This document shows positions 61,635 through 64,000 of a stretch of DNA of 64,000 nucleotides, piece after piece. The translations under genes were made by a program, and so were the position numbers. The notes under the pieces were generated by a model. That model was not told where the DNA came from and searched no databases. It worked only from the letters and a program-made list of their open reading frames with translations. The stretch covers positions 868,001 to 932,000 of the forward strand of contig JBDWGH010000002.1 of assembly GCA_039975855.1 (NCBI GenBank), in the 5' to 3' direction. The first letter of the stretch is position 1. Every line of letters starts with the position of its first letter. This stretch comes from Litorimonas sp039975855 (GTDB taxonomy: Bacteria > Pseudomonadota > Alphaproteobacteria > Caulobacterales > Maricaulaceae).

Positions 61635-62153
61635 ATGACGATTAGACCCATATTGACCGTGCCCAACCCTGTCTTGAAACAGGTGTCCAAACCCGTTGAG
61701 GCGGTGACGGATAAAACGCGTGCGCTCATGGATGATATGCTTGAAACCATGTATGCCGCGCCAGGTATCGGCCTTGCGGCGGTACAAATTGGCGAGCCCG
61801 TCAATGTTATCGTGATGGACCTCGCCCGCGAAGGTGAAGACCCGCAGCCGAAATATTTCGTGAACCCGGAAATCCTTGAAAGCGTCGAAGAGACCCAACC
61901 CTATCAAGAGGGCTGCCTGTCTATCCCCGATGTCTATGAGGATATTGATCGTCCTGAACGCGTGCAAATCACCTATTTGGATTATAATGGCGAGCGCGTG
62001 ACCGAATGGGCGGAAGGTCTCTATGCCGTCTGCATTCAGCATGAAATGGATCATCTCAAAGGCGTCGTTTTCATCGACTATCTCTCGCGCCTAAAACGCG
62101 AGCGCGCGGTGAAGAAGGTTGTTAAAGCTGAGAAGTTTCGGGCGACTGCCTAA
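61635..62153 (+). CDS. def: Peptide deformylase
   Basis: 172 residues; removes the N-formyl group from new proteins. The three motifs are GIGLAAVQIGEP, EGCLSIPD (metal cysteine) and QHEMDHLKG (H-E-x-x-H). A normal-length type 1 enzyme. def, fmt and truA follow one another with two small genes between. Confidence 0.96.
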   Translation: MTIRPILTVPNPVLKQVSKPVEAVTDKTRALMDDMLETMYAAPGIGLAAVQIGEPVNVIVMDLAREGEDPQPKYFVNPEILESVEETQPYQEGCLSIPDVYEDIDRPERVQITYLDYNGERVTEWAEGLYAVCIQHEMDHLKGVVFIDYLSRLKRERAVKKVVKAEKFRATA

Positions 62154-62168
62154 ACACCGTTGGGTGTT
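62153..62168. terminator. Weak hairpin between convergent genes
   Basis: AACACC-GTTG-GGTGTT, a 6-bp stem in the 22-base gap between def and the convergent small gene. There is no T-run, so terminator function is uncertain. Confidence 0.35.
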
Positions 62169-62175
62169 CACCCTT

Positions 62176-62454
62176 TCATTTGAACAACTGGAGGCGAGCT
62201 TGTTGCCAATCGTCCCATGCGTCACTCATTCTGATGTCCGGATAACCTCTTTCTTCTTCCATTTTTTCGATCGCAGAAAGCGGTAGCATCATGCATACCG
62301 CATTATTCCTCAATTCCTCAACTTGATCCCGAGTTAAAGGAACTCCCGTTTTTTGTTCCAACGCATATAACGTCGTGATGAATGCTGGGATCGGAACAGC
62401 TACTAATGACTCTTCAATCTCTTCATTTTTCTTTTTAAAAAACTTTTTGAACAT
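62176..62454 (-). CDS. Small protein of unknown function
   Basis: 92 residues; lysine-rich start (MFKKFFKKKNEEIEESLVAVP), then FITTLYALEQKTGVPLTRDQVEELRNNAVCMMLPLSAIEKM and a tryptophan pair (DAWDDWQQ). It looks like a folded helical domain, but I do not recognise it. Lies between def and fmt on the opposite strand and interrupts that cluster. Confidence 0.6.
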   Translation of the reverse strand: MFKKFFKKKNEEIEESLVAVPIPAFITTLYALEQKTGVPLTRDQVEELRNNAVCMMLPLSAIEKMEEERGYPDIRMSDAWDDWQQARLQLFK

Positions 62455-62514
62455 TACATTTCAACTTACTTCGTTTAATCGCGATCAATCAACTACCAAA
62501 CATAAAGAAGGCTA

Positions 62515-63432
62515 ATGACCCTCAACATCGTTTTCATGGGCACGCCTGATTTTGCCGTGCCGTCCTTGGCTGAGATCGTGGCCTCCGGTCATAATGTGGT
62601 TCGCGTTTACACACAGCCGCCGCGCAAATCTGGTCGTGGTAAGAAACTTACAAAATCCGCTGTGCATCAATTTGCAGAGCTCATGGGTCTGCCCGTGGAA
62701 ACACCCGAAAGTTTTCGTAAATCGAAAGTGATTGACGGATTGGAAGACTTAAACGCCGATGTGGCTTGTGTCGTGGCCTATGGTCAAATCTTGCCGCAGC
62801 GTGCATTGGACGCCCCGACCTATGGCTGCCTGAACCTACACGGTTCCCTCTTGCCGCGTTGGCGCGGCGCAGCACCTGTTCAGCGCGCGATTATGGCGGG
62901 TGATGCGCAGACGGGTGTTCAGATCATGCAAATGGCCAAAGGTTTGGATACGGGCGACATATTGCTTTCTGAGTCGACTGATATTCGAGCCAACGACACG
63001 GCGGCGACACTGTCCCAACGTCTCTCTCAACTTGGCGCACAAATGTGGCCTCGCGCACTCGGCGCAGTAGAGCGCGAAGCTTTGAGCCCAACACCGCAAT
63101 CCGGTGAGCCGACATATGCCCATAAAATAGACAAATCCGAGGCACGGCTTGACTGGAGCCTCTCAGCGCGCAATCTTGAGGCTCACATCCGCGGATTGTC
63201 CCCTTTTCCGGGGGCATGGTGCGAGATCGACGACCGCCGGGTTAAAATACACCTGGCACAAGTTGTCGACGGGCAAGGTAAACCAGGCGAAGTCTTAGAT
63301 GACAGTCTGACAATTGCCTGCGGCGAAGGCGCCTTACAGCTTCTTTCCGTTCAACCTGCCGGGAAATCCCGGATGAGCGTGGATGATTATCTGCGGGGGA
63401 CACCTGTCCCTCTCGGATTGATATTGGATTGA
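62515..63432 (+). CDS. fmt: Methionyl-tRNA formyltransferase
   Basis: 305 residues; formylates initiator Met-tRNA. VFMGTPDFAVPSL, SLLPRWRGAAPVQRAIMAGDAQTGVQIMQMAKGLDTGDIL (catalytic H-x-S-L-L-P block begins LNLHGSLLP), and a C-terminal OB-like domain with GLSPFPGAWCEID. AAGGCTA lies before the ATG. Confidence 0.96.
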   Translation: MTLNIVFMGTPDFAVPSLAEIVASGHNVVRVYTQPPRKSGRGKKLTKSAVHQFAELMGLPVETPESFRKSKVIDGLEDLNADVACVVAYGQILPQRALDAPTYGCLNLHGSLLPRWRGAAPVQRAIMAGDAQTGVQIMQMAKGLDTGDILLSESTDIRANDTAATLSQRLSQLGAQMWPRALGAVEREALSPTPQSGEPTYAHKIDKSEARLDWSLSARNLEAHIRGLSPFPGAWCEIDDRRVKIHLAQVVDGQGKPGEVLDDSLTIACGEGALQLLSVQPAGKSRMSVDDYLRGTPVPLGLILD

Positions 63433-63443
63433 AGAGAGAAGAA

Positions 63444-63968
63444 ATGCGTATTCACGAAGAAATTTACGACGGTCACTTGATCCGCGCCAATGCCAAGGCC
63501 GCGATGATTTTTTTGGACGGCTCCAAAAGCTTGGAAACCAAAATCATCGCGATGGACCTAGAAGATGCAATCGCAAAATCCAAAGCCTGGATTGATGAAA
63601 AACTTGGTGAACGCCGCGAAGAACGCCGCGAAGCCAATATTGGAACCGTCAATGGGTATGTCGAAGTCTTTAAAGTTATCAAATTCAGCAAGGCACGGCG
63701 TCTGATGTTGGTCGCGCATAGCCGTGCGGAAGATCGCAAGATGACAGCCGCCGAGCTGGCTGACGCTGCAGGCTGGAAAACCTCCACCTCCGCCACGACC
63801 CATTACAGTAAATTAGGTAAGGAAGTTGCTGAACGCCTCGACCTAAAAGTTGGCGGCACGGACAAAGCCGCTTGGACATCTGCCGTGGCTTCATATGATC
63901 CGGAAACAGATCAGTTACAAATGCACGAAGAAGTCGCCACCGCATTGGACGCTTTGAACATAGGCTAA
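63444..63968 (+). CDS. Protein of unknown function between fmt and truA
   Basis: 174 residues from ATG 63444 (MRIHEEIYDGHLIRANAKAAMIFLDG), after AGAGAAGAA; a TTG at 63429 overlapping the fmt stop is the alternative. A charged central helix (LGERREERREANIG) and a helix-turn-helix-like end (MTAAELADAAGWKTSTSATTHYSKLGKEVAERL) can be seen, the latter possibly DNA-binding. The stop overlaps the truA start (TAATG). Confidence 0.72.
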   Translation: MRIHEEIYDGHLIRANAKAAMIFLDGSKSLETKIIAMDLEDAIAKSKAWIDEKLGERREERREANIGTVNGYVEVFKVIKFSKARRLMLVAHSRAEDRKMTAAELADAAGWKTSTSATTHYSKLGKEVAERLDLKVGGTDKAAWTSAVASYDPETDQLQMHEEVATALDALNIG

Positions 63969-64000
63969 TGTCCCGTTTTAAATTGACTATTGAGTATGAT
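63968..64000 (+). CDS. truA: tRNA pseudouridine(38-40) synthase, N-terminal fragment
   Basis: Only the first 11 codons lie in the window: MSRFKLTIEYD. This is the usual TruA N-terminus (R-x-K-L-x-I-E-Y-D), and the position after def and fmt fits. The TAATG overlap with the preceding stop indicates coupling. Confidence 0.85.
   Translation, partial: MSRFKLTIEYD

Noticed and set aside
1..64000. CRISPR array or rRNA genes
   Set aside because: No evenly spaced short repeats and no rRNA-like sequence were seen.

Overview
The window looks like a chromosome piece from a marine alphaproteobacterium of roughly 50% GC. The relative is probably in Maricaulales/Hyphomonadales or Caulobacterales; this is inferred from gene content and order, not from a search. 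Supporting signs are petA-petB-petC as a Rieske/cyt b/cyt c1 operon, fabA-fabB-fabI, etfB-etfA, rpmH-rnpA-yidC-yihA-argB, and def-fmt-truA. A PL7 alginate lyase and a GH5 glucanase suggest life on algal polysaccharides.

Layout. 1-4.6 kb: the end of an unknown gene, a secreted GH5 enzyme, cysK, a VOC protein, a siderophore-interacting flavoprotein behind a Fur-box-like palindrome, a decayed second copy of the cysK 3' end, and an exported protein. 4.6-13 kb: a LysE exporter with a divergent Lrp regulator, a MoeB/ThiF-like adenylyltransferase, a class IV aminotransferase coupled to a sulfotransferase, a metallo-beta-lactamase-fold lipoprotein, a 2-hydroxyacid dehydrogenase and MTA phosphorylase. 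13-23 kb: the bc1 operon, trmL, DUF2891, hemF, a membrane zinc-ribbon protein and a HAD protein in a tightly overlapped run, then fabA-fabB-fabI. 23-24.3 kb: PL7 alginate lyase.

24.4-34.15 kb is the most unusual part. It is a compact, AT-richer cassette for peptide secretion. It holds a C39-peptidase ABC exporter, an HlyD-type adaptor, three unrelated cargo peptides that each start with a double-glycine leader, a PrsW-like membrane protease candidate, a ribbon-helix-helix-like protein, and a large periplasmic TPR sensor with a degenerate ATPase domain. The cassette lies against the 3' end of a tRNA-Leu gene. It is bounded by two direct copies of the tRNA 3' end (18 bp, one mismatch, 9.73 kb apart), so it looks like a small integrated island with no integrase of its own. 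Two identical-architecture palindromes (GTTAC-N6-GTAAC) lie in its two main control regions, and two peptide genes share a 123-bp almost identical 5' leader.

34-54 kb is mostly core and accessory chromosome: thpR, an aldo-keto reductase, a BI-1 family protein, a class A PBP, a YgjP-like metalloprotease, an unknown lipoprotein coupled to a TMEM175-like protein, etfBA, small exported and membrane proteins, a single-CxxCH lipoprotein, an alpha/beta hydrolase, gamma-glutamyltransferase, a sensor kinase, and a flavoprotein disulfide reductase/TVP38/DUF547 group. 54.5-64 kb is a housekeeping block from rpmH to the start of truA, with several small unknown genes between.
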